Source: Falsiroseomonas sp041690465
GTDB lineage: Bacteria; Pseudomonadota; Alphaproteobacteria; Acetobacterales; Acetobacteraceae
Direction of reading: 5' to 3'
DNA: 64,000 nt
Assembly (NCBI RefSeq): GCF_041690465.1
Contig: NZ_JAWLHG010000015.1
Location: 1-64,000 of the forward strand
Numbering within the stretch: position 1 is the stretch's first letter; the number at the start of each line of letters is the position of its first letter. Shown one piece after another: positions 19,323 to 28,123 of this stretch. Position numbers and translations under genes: made by a program. Under the pieces are notes generated by a model. The model saw only the letters and a program-made list of their open reading frames with translations. It searched no databases and was not told the origin of the DNA.

Positions 19323-21194
19323 ATGCGGCGGCAGGCCGGCGGCCTGACCGCGCCGATGACGCCCGACGCCGGGATCAGGGCCGAGCGGGTGGCCGCAACG
19401 ATCCGGCAGATCCCGCTGGCGGTCGCGGTGACGCTCGTCAATGCCGGGCTGATGGCGGGCCTCCTGCACGCCGTCGCGCCCGATCCCCGGATCTTCGCCT
19501 GGGTCGCGGCGACGCTGGCGGTTGCGGCACTGCGGCTGGGCGTCTGGCGGGCCTGGCGCCGGGCATCGCCACCGCCGGCACAGGCGGGGCGCTGGGGTGC
19601 AGCCGTCGCCTGGACGGCCGGCGCAGCAGGACTCGTCTGGGGCGGCGGCGCCGCCTGGCTCTGGCCGGACTCCGAGGCGCTGCAGCTGTTCTGGGTGTTC
19701 GTGATCGGCGGCATGAGCGCGGGCGCCGTGGCGCTGAACCATGCCTGGCTGCCGGCCGCGCTCGGCTTCATCCTGCCGGCCGGCCTTCCCATCGTGGCGT
19801 GGATGGCGATGGAAGGCCACGCGCGGGGTCTGGTCGGCGCGGCGATGATCCTCGTCTTCCTCGCCGCGCTCGGGTTGAGTGCCCGCCGTTCCAGCCGCCA
19901 CTTCGCCGAGACCGTGGGCCTGCGCATCGACCTGGCGCGCCAGACGCGGGAGCTGGAGGCGGCAAGGGCGCGGCTCGCCGCCGAGATCGCCGAGCACCGC
20001 GCCACCGAGGAGAGCCTCCGCCACGCGCAGAAGCTGGAGGCGGTGGGCCAGCTGGCCGGCGGCATCGCGCATGATTTCAACAACATCCTGCAGGCCGTCT
20101 CGGGCGGCGCGGCGCTGATCCACCGGCGCGCCGGCGATGCCACGGCGGTCACGCGGCTGGCCGGGATGGTGGCGGATGCGGCGCGCCGGGGGGAATCGGT
20201 CACACGGCGGTTGCTGGCCTTCGCGCATCGCGGCGAGCTGCGGGCCGAGCCGCTGGACCCCGGCGAGCTGCTCCGCGGGCTGCGGGAGGTGCTGGCCGCC
20301 ACCCTGCCGCCCGCCCTGCGGATCGAGGTGATGGCGCCGCCCGGCCTGCCGCCCGTGCTGGCCGATCGCGGCCAGCTGGAGACGACGCTGGTCAACCTCG
20401 CCGTGAACGCCCGCGACGCCATGCCGGGGGGCGGCATCCTGACGCTGTCGGCCACGGTCGAGGAGGTGCCGCCCGGCGGCGGGCCGGCCGGCCTGGCGGC
20501 TGGCGCCTATGTGCGGCTGCTGGTGGCGGATACCGGCACCGGCATGGACGCGCAGACGCTGGCCCGCGCGACCGAGCCGTTCTTCACCACCAAGCCGCAG
20601 GGCCGGGGCACCGGCCTCGGCCTCGCGATGGCGCGCAGCCTGGCCGAGGGCTCCGGCGGCGCGCTGGCGATCGAGAGCGCGCCGGGGGAGGGCACCCGGG
20701 TCACGATGCGGCTGCCGGTCGCCGGCGACGGCATGGCCCGCGGTCCGCCGGCGCCGGCGCGGGCGGCGGCGCCCGACCCCGCGGGCGGCGCGCCACGCGC
20801 AATCCTGCTGCTGGTGGATGACGAGCCGGCGGTGCGCGAGGTGCTGGCGCAGGAGCTGGAGGAGGAAGGCTACGAGGTGGCGAAGGCCGCCGACGGTGCG
20901 GCGGCGCTGGCGCTGCTGGACCGCGGCGCATGCTGCGAGGTGATCGTCACCGACCTCGCGATGCCGGGCATGGACGGCGTGGCGGTGATCCGCGAGGCAC
21001 GGCGGCGGCTGCCGGGCCTGCCGGCCATTCTGCTGACCGGCTATGCCGGGGAGGCCGCGGAGCAGGCGATGGCCAGCAGCCTGGCCGGCAGCGGCGCCTT
21101 CGTCCTGCTGCGCAAGCCGGTGAGCGGCAGCCGGCTGGCCGAGCAGGCGGCCGCGCTGCTGGCCGCGCGACCTGCCATCGGCCAACTTCGTTGA
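19323..21194 (+). CDS. hybrid sensor histidine kinase with C-terminal receiver
   Basis: About 623 aa. Five or six hydrophobic helices occupy roughly residues 20-190 as an integral membrane sensor. A coiled coil (RQTRELEAARARLAAEIAEHR) leads to the HisKA phospho-acceptor AHDFNN. The ATPase N and G boxes are NLAVNARDAMP and GTGLGLAMA, and the receiver has Asp in IVTDLAMPGMDG and Lys in LLRKPVSG. The start is uncertain: ATG 19323, ATG 19356 and TTG 19269 are all unsupported by a good ribosome-binding site. The last residues and the stop codon come from dispersed repeat B. No separate response regulator is adjacent. Confidence 0.88.
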   Translation: MRRQAGGLTAPMTPDAGIRAERVAATIRQIPLAVAVTLVNAGLMAGLLHAVAPDPRIFAWVAATLAVAALRLGVWRAWRRASPPPAQAGRWGAAVAWTAGAAGLVWGGGAAWLWPDSEALQLFWVFVIGGMSAGAVALNHAWLPAALGFILPAGLPIVAWMAMEGHARGLVGAAMILVFLAALGLSARRSSRHFAETVGLRIDLARQTRELEAARARLAAEIAEHRATEESLRHAQKLEAVGQLAGGIAHDFNNILQAVSGGAALIHRRAGDATAVTRLAGMVADAARRGESVTRRLLAFAHRGELRAEPLDPGELLRGLREVLAATLPPALRIEVMAPPGLPPVLADRGQLETTLVNLAVNARDAMPGGGILTLSATVEEVPPGGGPAGLAAGAYVRLLVADTGTGMDAQTLARATEPFFTTKPQGRGTGLGLAMARSLAEGSGGALAIESAPGEGTRVTMRLPVAGDGMARGPPAPARAAAPDPAGGAPRAILLLVDDEPAVREVLAQELEEEGYEVAKAADGAAALALLDRGACCEVIVTDLAMPGMDGVAVIREARRRLPGLPAILLTGYAGEAAEQAMASSLAGSGAFVLLRKPVSGSRLAEQAAALLAARPAIGQLR

Positions 21195-21322
21195 CCGATG
21201 GCGTGAGTGCTTGTTGGCCCTCAGACGCCGGGCGGAAACCTCCGGTTTCCTTGGCTTCGCCGCACTTGCGGCGGGCCGCATTCGCGGCCTCGGCATCGGT
21301 CTGAGACCGACGCCGCCAATAT
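21174..21322 (+). repeat. dispersed multi-hairpin intergenic element, copy B
   Basis: 149 bp in the same orientation as copies A and C. Stems: GCCATCGGCCAA/TTGACCGATGGC with loop CTTCG (21174-21202, one mismatch); GGAAACC-TCC-GGTTTCC (21234-21250), where A and C have GCCGGC-TCC-GCCGGC; GCCGC-ACTT-GCGGC (21259-21272), where A has GCGGC-ACTT-GCCGC; GGCCGC-ATTC-GCGGCC (21274-21289); TCGGT-CTGAG-ACCGA (21296-21310). The kinase stop codon (21192-21194) lies inside the first hairpin. Confidence 0.85.
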
Positions 21323-21341
21323 CAGGCCGCCGCGGGGCCGT

Positions 21342-22145
21342 TCAGCGGAGCGCCAGCACCACCAGCATGACGCTGCCCAGCGCGATGCGGTACCAGCCGA
21401 AGGGGGTGAAGCCGATGCGCGCGATCACCGACATCAGCCACCGCACCACCACCAGCGCGACGATGAAGGACACCACGAAGCCGACGCCGATCTGCGTCAG
21501 GCTGGAGAGATCGAGGTCGCGGCGCGCCTTCCACAGCGCATAGACCGTGGCGGCGAACATCGTCGGGATGGCGAGGATGAAGGAGAACTCGGCCGCCGTG
21601 CGCCGCTCCACGCCCACCAGCAGCGCGGTGATGATGGTGGCGCCGGAGCGCGAGGTGCCCGGGACCATCGCCAGCACCTGGCCGAAGCCGATCAGCAGCG
21701 CGGCGAGCGGGCCGATCTCCGGCACCGAGCGGATCGTCGGGCGCGGCCGCCAGCGCTCGATCGCGATGATCGCGACGCCGCCGGCGATCAGTGCGAAGCA
21801 GACCACATAGGGGTTCATCAGCATGGCCTGCACGGCGCCGTAGAAGGTGGCGCCGATCACCATCGCCGGCAGGAAGGCGAGCAGGATGTTCACCGCGTAG
21901 AAGCGCTCCGGCCCCGGGCGCCAGGCCTTCAGCGCGAGCTCGAGCAGCGTGCGCCAGAACACCACCACCACGGCGAGCACCGCGCCGAGCTGGATGGCGA
22001 TCTTGAAGGTGACGCTGGCCGGTCCCTCGAAGCCGATCAGCACGCCGAGCAGGACCAGATGGCCCGTCGAGGAGATCGGCAGGAATTCCGTTGCGCCCTC
22101 CACGATGCCCATGAGCACGGCGGAGAGCAGGGCGTGGGCATCCAT
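21342..22145 (-). CDS. uppP: undecaprenyl-diphosphatase UppP (BacA)
   Basis: 267-residue membrane enzyme that recycles undecaprenyl pyrophosphate for peptidoglycan synthesis. The active-site block EGATEFLPISSTGHLVL (residues 16-32) and the second block VPGTSRSGATI (near residue 168) are both intact. About eight hydrophobic helices span the protein. GGAG precedes ATG 22145. It lies downstream of the orphan TRAP binding protein on the same strand with 145 bp between; that gap holds the hairpin at 22252-22282. Confidence 0.96.
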   Translation of the reverse strand: MDAHALLSAVLMGIVEGATEFLPISSTGHLVLLGVLIGFEGPASVTFKIAIQLGAVLAVVVVFWRTLLELALKAWRPGPERFYAVNILLAFLPAMVIGATFYGAVQAMLMNPYVVCFALIAGGVAIIAIERWRPRPTIRSVPEIGPLAALLIGFGQVLAMVPGTSRSGATIITALLVGVERRTAAEFSFILAIPTMFAATVYALWKARRDLDLSSLTQIGVGFVVSFIVALVVVRWLMSVIARIGFTPFGWYRIALGSVMLVVLALR

Positions 22146-22251
22146 GGTCGGGCGTCGCTCCGGAAGGCGCCGCTGCTTACCCGGCTCCGGCGCGGATGAC
22201 CACGCGGGTTGGCATGAAGAGCGGGAAAGGCGGCAGCCGCCGGGGGCGGTT

Positions 22252-22282
22252 CCCCCTCCTTCCGAACGTGCGGAGGAGGGGG
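22252..22282 (-). terminator. strong hairpin after the TRAP binding protein gene
   Basis: CCCCCTCCT (22252-22260) pairs with AGGAGGGGG (22274-22282), with a one-base bulge and an inner CCG/CGG stem closing an AACGTG loop. It begins 9 bases past the stop on the minus strand. No U tract follows, so the terminator role is inferred. Confidence 0.45.
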
Positions 22283-22290
22283 AGGAGAGG

Positions 22291-23376
22291 TCAGCGCACC
22301 GTCTGGGCGGCGGTAAAGGCGAAGTTGTCGAAGCTGTTCTCCGACACGCGGAACCACTGGTAGGCGTCGGTGCGGAACCGCAGGTAGCTCTCCATGATCT
22401 TCCGGAACTTGGGGTTCTGGCCCATCAGCTCGGCGTTCAGCTCCTCGTTCGCCTTCCAGGCGGCCTCCAGCACCGGGCGCGGCCAGAAGCGCAGCTGCGC
22501 GCCGGCGGCGACCAGGCGGCGCAGCGCGGCCGGGTTCGCGGCATCGTAACGCGCCACCATCTCGGCATCGGCCTCGCCGCACGCGACCTCGAGGGCGGCC
22601 TTGTAGCTGTCGGGCAGGGCGGCGTGGGCGCGCTGGTTGGACATGAAGTGCAGTCGCGCGCCCGGCTCCCAGAAGCCCGGCGCGTAGTAGTAGCGGGCGA
22701 CGCGCACGTAGTTGGCACGCAGATCGTCATGCGGGCCGACGAACTCGGCCGCGTCGATCACGCCGCGCTCCAGCGAGGGATAGATGTCGGCCGGCGCGAT
22801 CAGCGTCGGCGACGCGCCGAGGCGGGTGAAGAGCTGGCCGGCGAGGCCGGTGATGCGGAACTTGAGGCCGCGCAACTGGTCCACCGAGGTGATCTCGTTG
22901 CGGAACCAGCCGCCCATCTGCGCGCCGGTGTCGCCGGCGGTGTGGGCGACGATGTTGTATTCGCGGAAGAACTCGTCGGCCAGCTCGTTGCCGCCGCCGA
23001 ACTTGAACCAGGAGGTGAGCTGGCGGGTGGTCAGGCCGAAGGTCATCGCGGTGAAGGGCGCGAAGCCGACATCCTTGCCGATGAAGTAGTAGGAGGCGGT
23101 GTGGCCGGCCTCGATGGTGCCGGCCTGCACCGCGTCCAGCACCTGCAGGCCGCCGACGATCTCGCCGGCCGGGAAGGCCTGGATGCGGAACTTGCCGTCG
23201 GTCAGCTGCGCGACGCGCGCCGAGATGCGCTCCAGCGTGCCGAACAGGATGTCGAACACCCGGGGGAAGGAGGATTGCACGCGCCAGCGCACCTCCGGCA
23301 GGGCCTGGGCGAGGGCGGGGGTGGCGAGGGCGACCGGCGCGGTGGCGGCGGCGCCCATCAGGGCACGGCGGTTCAT
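22291..23376 (-). CDS. TRAP transporter solute-binding protein (DctP family)
   Basis: 361-residue periplasmic binding protein. A signal peptide (MNRRALMGAAATAPVALATPALA) leads to a DctP-type domain: WRVQSSFP, FRIQAFPAGEIVGGLQVLDAVQAGTIEAGHTASYYF, and LRGLKFRITGLAGQLFTRLGA containing the conserved carboxylate-binding Arg. GVIDAAEFVGPHDD completes the core. The pattern resembles the subgroup that binds oxoacids or mannityl-like substrates, but the ligand is unproven. GGGAGG precedes ATG 23376. The membrane subunits DctQ and DctM are absent, so it is orphan here. Confidence 0.88.
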   Translation of the reverse strand: MNRRALMGAAATAPVALATPALAQALPEVRWRVQSSFPRVFDILFGTLERISARVAQLTDGKFRIQAFPAGEIVGGLQVLDAVQAGTIEAGHTASYYFIGKDVGFAPFTAMTFGLTTRQLTSWFKFGGGNELADEFFREYNIVAHTAGDTGAQMGGWFRNEITSVDQLRGLKFRITGLAGQLFTRLGASPTLIAPADIYPSLERGVIDAAEFVGPHDDLRANYVRVARYYYAPGFWEPGARLHFMSNQRAHAALPDSYKAALEVACGEADAEMVARYDAANPAALRRLVAAGAQLRFWPRPVLEAAWKANEELNAELMGQNPKFRKIMESYLRFRTDAYQWFRVSENSFDNFAFTAAQTVR

Positions 23377-23447
23377 GTTGCGGAGTCCTCCCGGAACGAC
23401 GTGGCTGCCACATCTACGGCAAGCGCCGGCAGGCGAAAAGACGGCTG

Positions 23448-24338
23448 TCAACCCTCCAGCGGCACCAGCGCGTCGGTCTGCGCCAGCAGGTGATGCAGGA
23501 AGGCCTGGTTCATCGCATGACTCGGGCGCCACGCCGTCACCTTCGCCAGCAGCGGCGCACCGAGCAGGGCGAGGTCGCCGAGCAGGTCGAGGGCGCGGTG
23601 GCGCACCGGCTCGGCCGGCAGCCGCGCGCCCCCCAGGATGCGCCCGCCGATCAGCGGCGCGGTGTTGGCGAACCCGGCGCCGCGCAGCGCCGGCCTTCGC
23701 GTCAGCCGCGCCAGCAGCGCGGCCGGCAGCGCCCAGCGCAAGCGGCCGAAGCTGCGCGCGGCGGCGAGTTCCGCGAGGAAGACCTCGCCGGCCGGCGCAC
23801 CTGCCCAGTGCAGCCTGCCCCAGCCGGCAAGGTCGAGCGACACGTCGAAGTGCGGCGTTTCCGCCGGCTCGGCGCGGATAAGGCGGCCGTCGCGCGACAA
23901 CTCCACCGGCCGGCGCAGCGCCAGGCGGCGGCGCGGCGCGTCGCCTTCGGCAACGCCGGCGGCGAGGATCAGCCGGCACCAGGGCAGCGCGCTGCCATCG
24001 AGGATCGGCACCTCCTCGCCTTCGAGCTCGGCGATCGCATCGTCCACGCCGAGGGCGGCGAGGGCGGCGAGCAGGTGTTCGGGCGTGCGCAGCAGGGCGC
24101 CGCCCGGCAGTTGCAGCGCGCTGCAGAAGGGGGCGATGCGCGCGGCGCGATGATCGGCCGCCACTTCGGCGCCGCCTGGCGTGCGGAATAGGATGCCGGT
24201 GCCGGGCGGTGCCGGGCGCAGCACCAGCCGCGCCGGCGTGCCGGTGACCAGCCCGATGCCGGCGGCGGGCGCGGTCGGGGTGGCGAGGGTGGCGCGGCGG
24301 GCCGGGTCGCGGGGCGGCACCGGCGGCAGCGCCCCCAT
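23448..24338 (-). CDS. lpxC: UDP-3-O-acyl-N-acetylglucosamine deacetylase
   Basis: 296-residue zinc hydrolase for the committed step of lipid A synthesis. Zinc ligands and catalytic residues are visible: EHLLAALAALGVDDA (Glu and His), EEVPILDGSALPW, RHRALDLLGDL (His and Asp) and SHAMNQAFLHHLL (general-acid His). I chose ATG 24338 because it overlaps the rsmB stop (TGATG), although the frame extends to 24395. lpxC usually sits beside ftsZ in the dcw cluster; here it is coupled to rsmB instead, so a second copy elsewhere cannot be excluded. Confidence 0.9.
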   Translation of the reverse strand: MGALPPVPPRDPARRATLATPTAPAAGIGLVTGTPARLVLRPAPPGTGILFRTPGGAEVAADHRAARIAPFCSALQLPGGALLRTPEHLLAALAALGVDDAIAELEGEEVPILDGSALPWCRLILAAGVAEGDAPRRRLALRRPVELSRDGRLIRAEPAETPHFDVSLDLAGWGRLHWAGAPAGEVFLAELAAARSFGRLRWALPAALLARLTRRPALRGAGFANTAPLIGGRILGGARLPAEPVRHRALDLLGDLALLGAPLLAKVTAWRPSHAMNQAFLHHLLAQTDALVPLEG

Positions 24339-25624
24339 CAGGGCTTCACGAAGCGCGCGGCGAAGAAGCCGTCCAGCCCGCCGCGTTCGGCCCACATGTC
24401 GGGCCGCGTGCGCAGCGTGCCGCGCGGGGTGAGCGCCGCGTCCAGGCCGGGCAGCTCCTCGGCGCGGATCGGGTCGGGACGCAGGCCGAGCGCGGCGGCG
24501 CGGGCGAGATGCGCCTCGCCCTCCTCCGGCTGCAGCGAGCAGGTGGCGAGCACCAGCCGCCCGCCGGGGCGCAGCAGCGTCGCCGCCTGCGACAGCAGCC
24601 GGGCCTGCGCCTCGGCCATCTGCGGCACGTCGGCGGCGCGCTTGAGGTGGGGGATGTCGGGATGGCGGCGGATGATGCCGGTCGCGGTGCAGGGCGCATC
24701 GAGCAGCACGGCATCGAAGCTCTCGCCGGGCGCCCAGGCGGCGGCATCGGCCTGCACCGTTTCGGCCTCGAGCTTCAGCCGGGCCAGGTTCTCCCGCAGG
24801 CGGCCGAGGCGGCGCGGATCGCGCTCCACCGCCACCACCTGCGCGCCGGCGGCGGCGAGCTGCGCGGTCTTGCCGCCCGGCGCGGCGCAGAGATCGGCGA
24901 TGCGCTCGCCTTGCCGGGCGCCGAGCAGCCGCGCGGGCAGGGCGGCGGCGGCGTCCTGCACCCAGAAGGCGCCCTCGGCGAAGCCGGGCAGGTCGGCCAC
25001 GCGGGTGCCTTCGGGCAGGCGGGCGGTGCCGGTGGGCAGGATCTCCGCGCCCTCCGGCGGCGCGGCGCCGGGGGCGAGGGTGAGGTCGAGCGGCACCGGG
25101 CGCTGGTGCGCACGGGCGATGTCGCGCACGGCCTCGCCATAGGCCGCGTGCCAGGCACTCCAGAGCCAGGGCGGCGTGTCCAGCCGCTCGGAATCCAGCG
25201 CCGCCAGCGCGGCCTGGCCTTCGGTGGCCACCTTGCGCAGCACGGCGTTGACCAGGCCGGCGAAGGGGCGCGGCACCACGGCGACGGTGGCGGCGACGGC
25301 GGCATGGGCGGGGGTGCCGAGCAGCAGCAGCTCCGCCGCGCCCGCACGCAGCGCGGCGCGCACCACCGGCGGCGGCTCCCGGTGCAGGAAGGGCTCCAGC
25401 ACGGCGTCCAGGCTGCCGGCGCGGCGCAGCACGGCGGCGGCGATGCGGTGCGCCGCGGCGCGGTCGCGCGGGGCGAGCTGGGCGGGGAGGGCGTCCAGCG
25501 CCTCCTCCAGCGGCCGTCGGCGCTGCATCACGGCTTCGAGCAGCGCCAGCGCCGCGCTGCGGGCGGGGGCGCCGGCGGCCGGCGCGGCGGCGGGCCGGGC
25601 TTGTCGTCTCGGCTGTTCGGGCAT
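24338..25624 (-). CDS. rsmB: 16S rRNA (cytosine-967-C5) methyltransferase RsmB
   Basis: 428 aa. An N-terminal NusB-like helical domain (residues 20-150: LEALDALPAQLAPRDRAAAHR and following) precedes a SAM-dependent RNA methyltransferase domain. The SAM site is LCAAPGGKTAQLA, motif IV is LLDAPCTATGIIRRHPDI, and the catalytic Cys is in VLATCSLQPEEGE. ATG 25624 gives the usual N-terminus; no good ribosome-binding site is visible. It is divergent from the GT39 gene with only 49 bp between starts, and overlaps lpxC by one base. Confidence 0.93.
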   Translation of the reverse strand: MPEQPRRQARPAAAPAAGAPARSAALALLEAVMQRRRPLEEALDALPAQLAPRDRAAAHRIAAAVLRRAGSLDAVLEPFLHREPPPVVRAALRAGAAELLLLGTPAHAAVAATVAVVPRPFAGLVNAVLRKVATEGQAALAALDSERLDTPPWLWSAWHAAYGEAVRDIARAHQRPVPLDLTLAPGAAPPEGAEILPTGTARLPEGTRVADLPGFAEGAFWVQDAAAALPARLLGARQGERIADLCAAPGGKTAQLAAAGAQVVAVERDPRRLGRLRENLARLKLEAETVQADAAAWAPGESFDAVLLDAPCTATGIIRRHPDIPHLKRAADVPQMAEAQARLLSQAATLLRPGGRLVLATCSLQPEEGEAHLARAAALGLRPDPIRAEELPGLDAALTPRGTLRTRPDMWAERGGLDGFFAARFVKP

Positions 25625-25673
25625 GTAGCGGGGTTTATGGTCCCCCCGGCGGGGGCGTGCTAGGGGCGCCGCG

Positions 25674-27359
25674 ATGCAGCGCGCCCGCGAGTTCCTGGAC
25701 AGGCTGCCGGAGACGCGGCGCCCGCATCTCTGGCTCGTCCTGCTGTGCCTGGCGCTCTGGCTGCCGGGATTCCGCAGCATCCCCGCCGGCGACCGCGACG
25801 AAAGCCGCTTCGCCCAGGCCAGCCGGCAGATGGTCGAGAGCGGCAACTATGTCCGCATCCAGCTCGGCGAGGTGGAGCGCAACAAGAAGCCGGCCGGCAT
25901 CCACTGGGCGCAGGCCGCCTCGGTCCATGCGCTGGAGACGCTCGGCATCCATTCGGAGGCGCGCGACCGCATCTGGGCCTATCGGCTGCCGTCGCTGGCG
26001 GGCGCGATCCTGGCGGTGCTGGCGACCTTCCAGTTCGGCCGTGCATTGGTGGGCCGGCGCGCGGCCTTCCTCGGCGCGGCGCTGCTCGCCTCCTGCTTCG
26101 TGCTGGCGATGGAGACGCATATCGCCAAGACCGATGCCGCGCTGCTCGGCACGGTGACGATCGCGATGGGGCTCATGGGGCGGGCCTATCTCAACCCGGC
26201 GGCCTTCGGCGCGGGCCAGGCGGCCGGGTTCTGGCTGGTGCTCGGCGCCTCGGTGCTGCTGAAGGGGCCGGTGGGGCCGGCGGTGCCGCTGCTGGCGGGG
26301 ATCACGCTGGCGGTCGCGGACAAGGCCTGGCGCAACCGCGCCGGCTGGCTGCGCGCGCTGCGGCCGGGCTGGGGCATTCCGCTGATGGCGCTGGCCGCCG
26401 CACCCTGGTTCGTCGCGGTGACCATCGCCACCGAGGGGCGCTTCCTGGCCGAGGCGGTCGGCGGCGACATGCTGAGCAAGGTCGGCGGCGCCGACGAGAA
26501 CCATTGGGGGCCGCCGGGCTACTACGTCGCGACCTTCGGCGTCGCTGCCTTCCCCGCCGCCTTACTGGTGCTGCGCGCACTGCCGCAGGCCTGGGCGGAG
26601 CGGCTGCAGCCCTCCACCCGCTTCCTGCTGGCCTGGGCGGTGCCGATCTGGCTGCTGTTCGAGGCGGTGACGACCAAGCTGCCGCACTACACCCTGCCGG
26701 CCTTCCCGGCGCTGATGCTGCTGGCGGCGCATTGGGCGATGGACCCGCTGCGGCAGGAGCCGCCGCGCTGGCTGCGCTGGCTTTCGGTGTTCGGGCTGGT
26801 CGCCGCGGCGGCGGGGCTGGCGGCGGCGGCGGCGCTGCTGCCCTTCCTGGCCGATGGGCGGATCTCGCCGGTGGCGACGCTCGGCGTGCCGGTGGCGGCG
26901 GCGCTGGTGGTGTTCGTGCTGCGGGCGCTGCGCGAGGGGGCGCCGGCGCGCGCGGGGCTGCTGGCGGTGGCGCTGGCGGTGCCGCTGAACTGGGTGGTGC
27001 TGGAGGGTGTGCTGCCGCGCCTGGTCTCGCCCTGGATCTCGCCGCGGCTGGCGGAGCTGGTGCGGCAGACGCAGCCGGGCCTGCCGGATGAGCGGTTCGG
27101 CGTGGTGGGCTATCACGAGCCGTCGCTGCAGTTCGCGATGGGCGGCGGCATAAGGCTGCTGACCGATGGCCCCGCCGCGGCGGCCTTCCTGGCCGCGGCG
27201 CCGGGGCGGCTGGCGGCGGTGGACGACCGGCAGGAAGCGGCGTTCCGGGCGGCGGCGGCGGAGCGCGGGCTGGTGCTCCGCGAGCATGGCACGGTCACCG
27301 GCTTCAACTATTCCCGCGGCCGCCGTGTCGCGATCAGCCTTTACGGAGTGGACGGATGA
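25674..27359 (+). CDS. ArnT/PMT-type (GT39-like) membrane glycosyltransferase
   Basis: 561-residue GT-C glycosyltransferase. The first periplasmic loop carries GDRDESRFAQASRQM, the catalytic acidic motif of ArnT-like enzymes. About ten to twelve transmembrane helices follow, with KLPHYTLPAFPALMLLAAHW a typical late motif. Such enzymes move a sugar from an undecaprenyl carrier to lipid A or another periplasmic acceptor. Location next to lpxC and uppP fits envelope modification, but the substrate is not determined. The C-terminal 120 residues form a soluble domain. Confidence 0.85.
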   Translation: MQRAREFLDRLPETRRPHLWLVLLCLALWLPGFRSIPAGDRDESRFAQASRQMVESGNYVRIQLGEVERNKKPAGIHWAQAASVHALETLGIHSEARDRIWAYRLPSLAGAILAVLATFQFGRALVGRRAAFLGAALLASCFVLAMETHIAKTDAALLGTVTIAMGLMGRAYLNPAAFGAGQAAGFWLVLGASVLLKGPVGPAVPLLAGITLAVADKAWRNRAGWLRALRPGWGIPLMALAAAPWFVAVTIATEGRFLAEAVGGDMLSKVGGADENHWGPPGYYVATFGVAAFPAALLVLRALPQAWAERLQPSTRFLLAWAVPIWLLFEAVTTKLPHYTLPAFPALMLLAAHWAMDPLRQEPPRWLRWLSVFGLVAAAAGLAAAAALLPFLADGRISPVATLGVPVAAALVVFVLRALREGAPARAGLLAVALAVPLNWVVLEGVLPRLVSPWISPRLAELVRQTQPGLPDERFGVVGYHEPSLQFAMGGGIRLLTDGPAAAAFLAAAPGRLAAVDDRQEAAFRAAAAERGLVLREHGTVTGFNYSRGRRVAISLYGVDG

Positions 27360-27362
27360 ACG

Positions 27363-27494
27363 CTTCGGCGCCGAAGACCAGCAGGCGGCCTGCGCCTTTG
27401 CGCAGGCCGAGCGGCCGAATGGCCGCGGCGCCAGGTGGCGCGCAGCCAAGGCCGCGGAGCGGGCGCGTCACGCCGCAGGCGTGCCTTCGGCACG
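27363..27494. repeat. cluster of four short palindromes/hairpins
   Basis: In the 157-bp gap before the DedA gene there are CTTCGGCGCCGAAG (27363-27376, perfect palindrome), GGCCTGCGC-CTTT-GCGCAGGCC (27387-27408), GCGGCC-GAAT-GGCCGC (27411-27426) and CGTGC-CTTCG-GCACG (27480-27494). The spacing resembles REP-type intergenic repeats. No relation in sequence to the 150-bp element is seen apart from the CTTCG loop. Confidence 0.6.
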
Positions 27495-27516
27495 ACGCGC
27501 TTGAGGGCACCGAAAC

Positions 27517-28122
27517 ATGATCGAGTGGGTGACGGACATCGTCGCCGCGGGCGGCTGGCCCGGCGTGATGGCGCTGATGTTCCTGGAGAACCTGTTCCCG
27601 CCGATCCCCTCGGAGGTGATCATGCCGCTGGCCGGCTTCGCCGCCGCGCGCGGGCAGATGAACTTCACGCTGGCGATCCTGGCGGGCGTGGCGGGCACGC
27701 TGCTCGGCAACGCCTTCTGGTACGAGCTTGCGCGCGCCATCGGCTCGGCGCGCATCCGGCCGCTCTTCGCGCGCTACGGGCGCTGGTTCGCGGTGGACGC
27801 GGATGATTTCGACAAGGCCGAGCGGACGCTGCGCAAATACGGCCCGGTGGCGCTGTTCTTCGGCCGGCTGCTGCCGGCGATCCGCACGCTGATCTCGATC
27901 CCGGCGGGGCTCGCGCATATCCCGCGCCCTGTCTTCTATCTCTGGACCGGGCTCGGCAGCGCGGTGTGGATCCTGTCCCTCGCCAGCGCCGGCTACTGGA
28001 TGGAGGACCATTACGACCAGGTCGAGGGCTGGCTGGAGCCGCTCTCCTACGTCGTGGTCGGCGGCATCCTCGCCACCTATTTCTGGCACATCTGGTCGAC
28101 GCGGGTGCGCAGGCGGGGCTGA
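27517..28122 (+). CDS. DedA-family membrane protein
   Basis: 201-residue DedA/SNARE-associated protein. The signature ENLFPPIPSEVIMPLAGF lies near residue 24 and GRLLPAIRTLISIPAG near residue 120, with four or five hydrophobic helices. Members act as lipid scramblases or flippases, several of them for undecaprenyl phosphate, which would fit the envelope genes upstream. GAGGG precedes ATG 27517. The next gene starts one base after its stop. Confidence 0.92.
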   Translation: MIEWVTDIVAAGGWPGVMALMFLENLFPPIPSEVIMPLAGFAAARGQMNFTLAILAGVAGTLLGNAFWYELARAIGSARIRPLFARYGRWFAVDADDFDKAERTLRKYGPVALFFGRLLPAIRTLISIPAGLAHIPRPVFYLWTGLGSAVWILSLASAGYWMEDHYDQVEGWLEPLSYVVVGGILATYFWHIWSTRVRRRG

Positions 28123-28123
28123 G

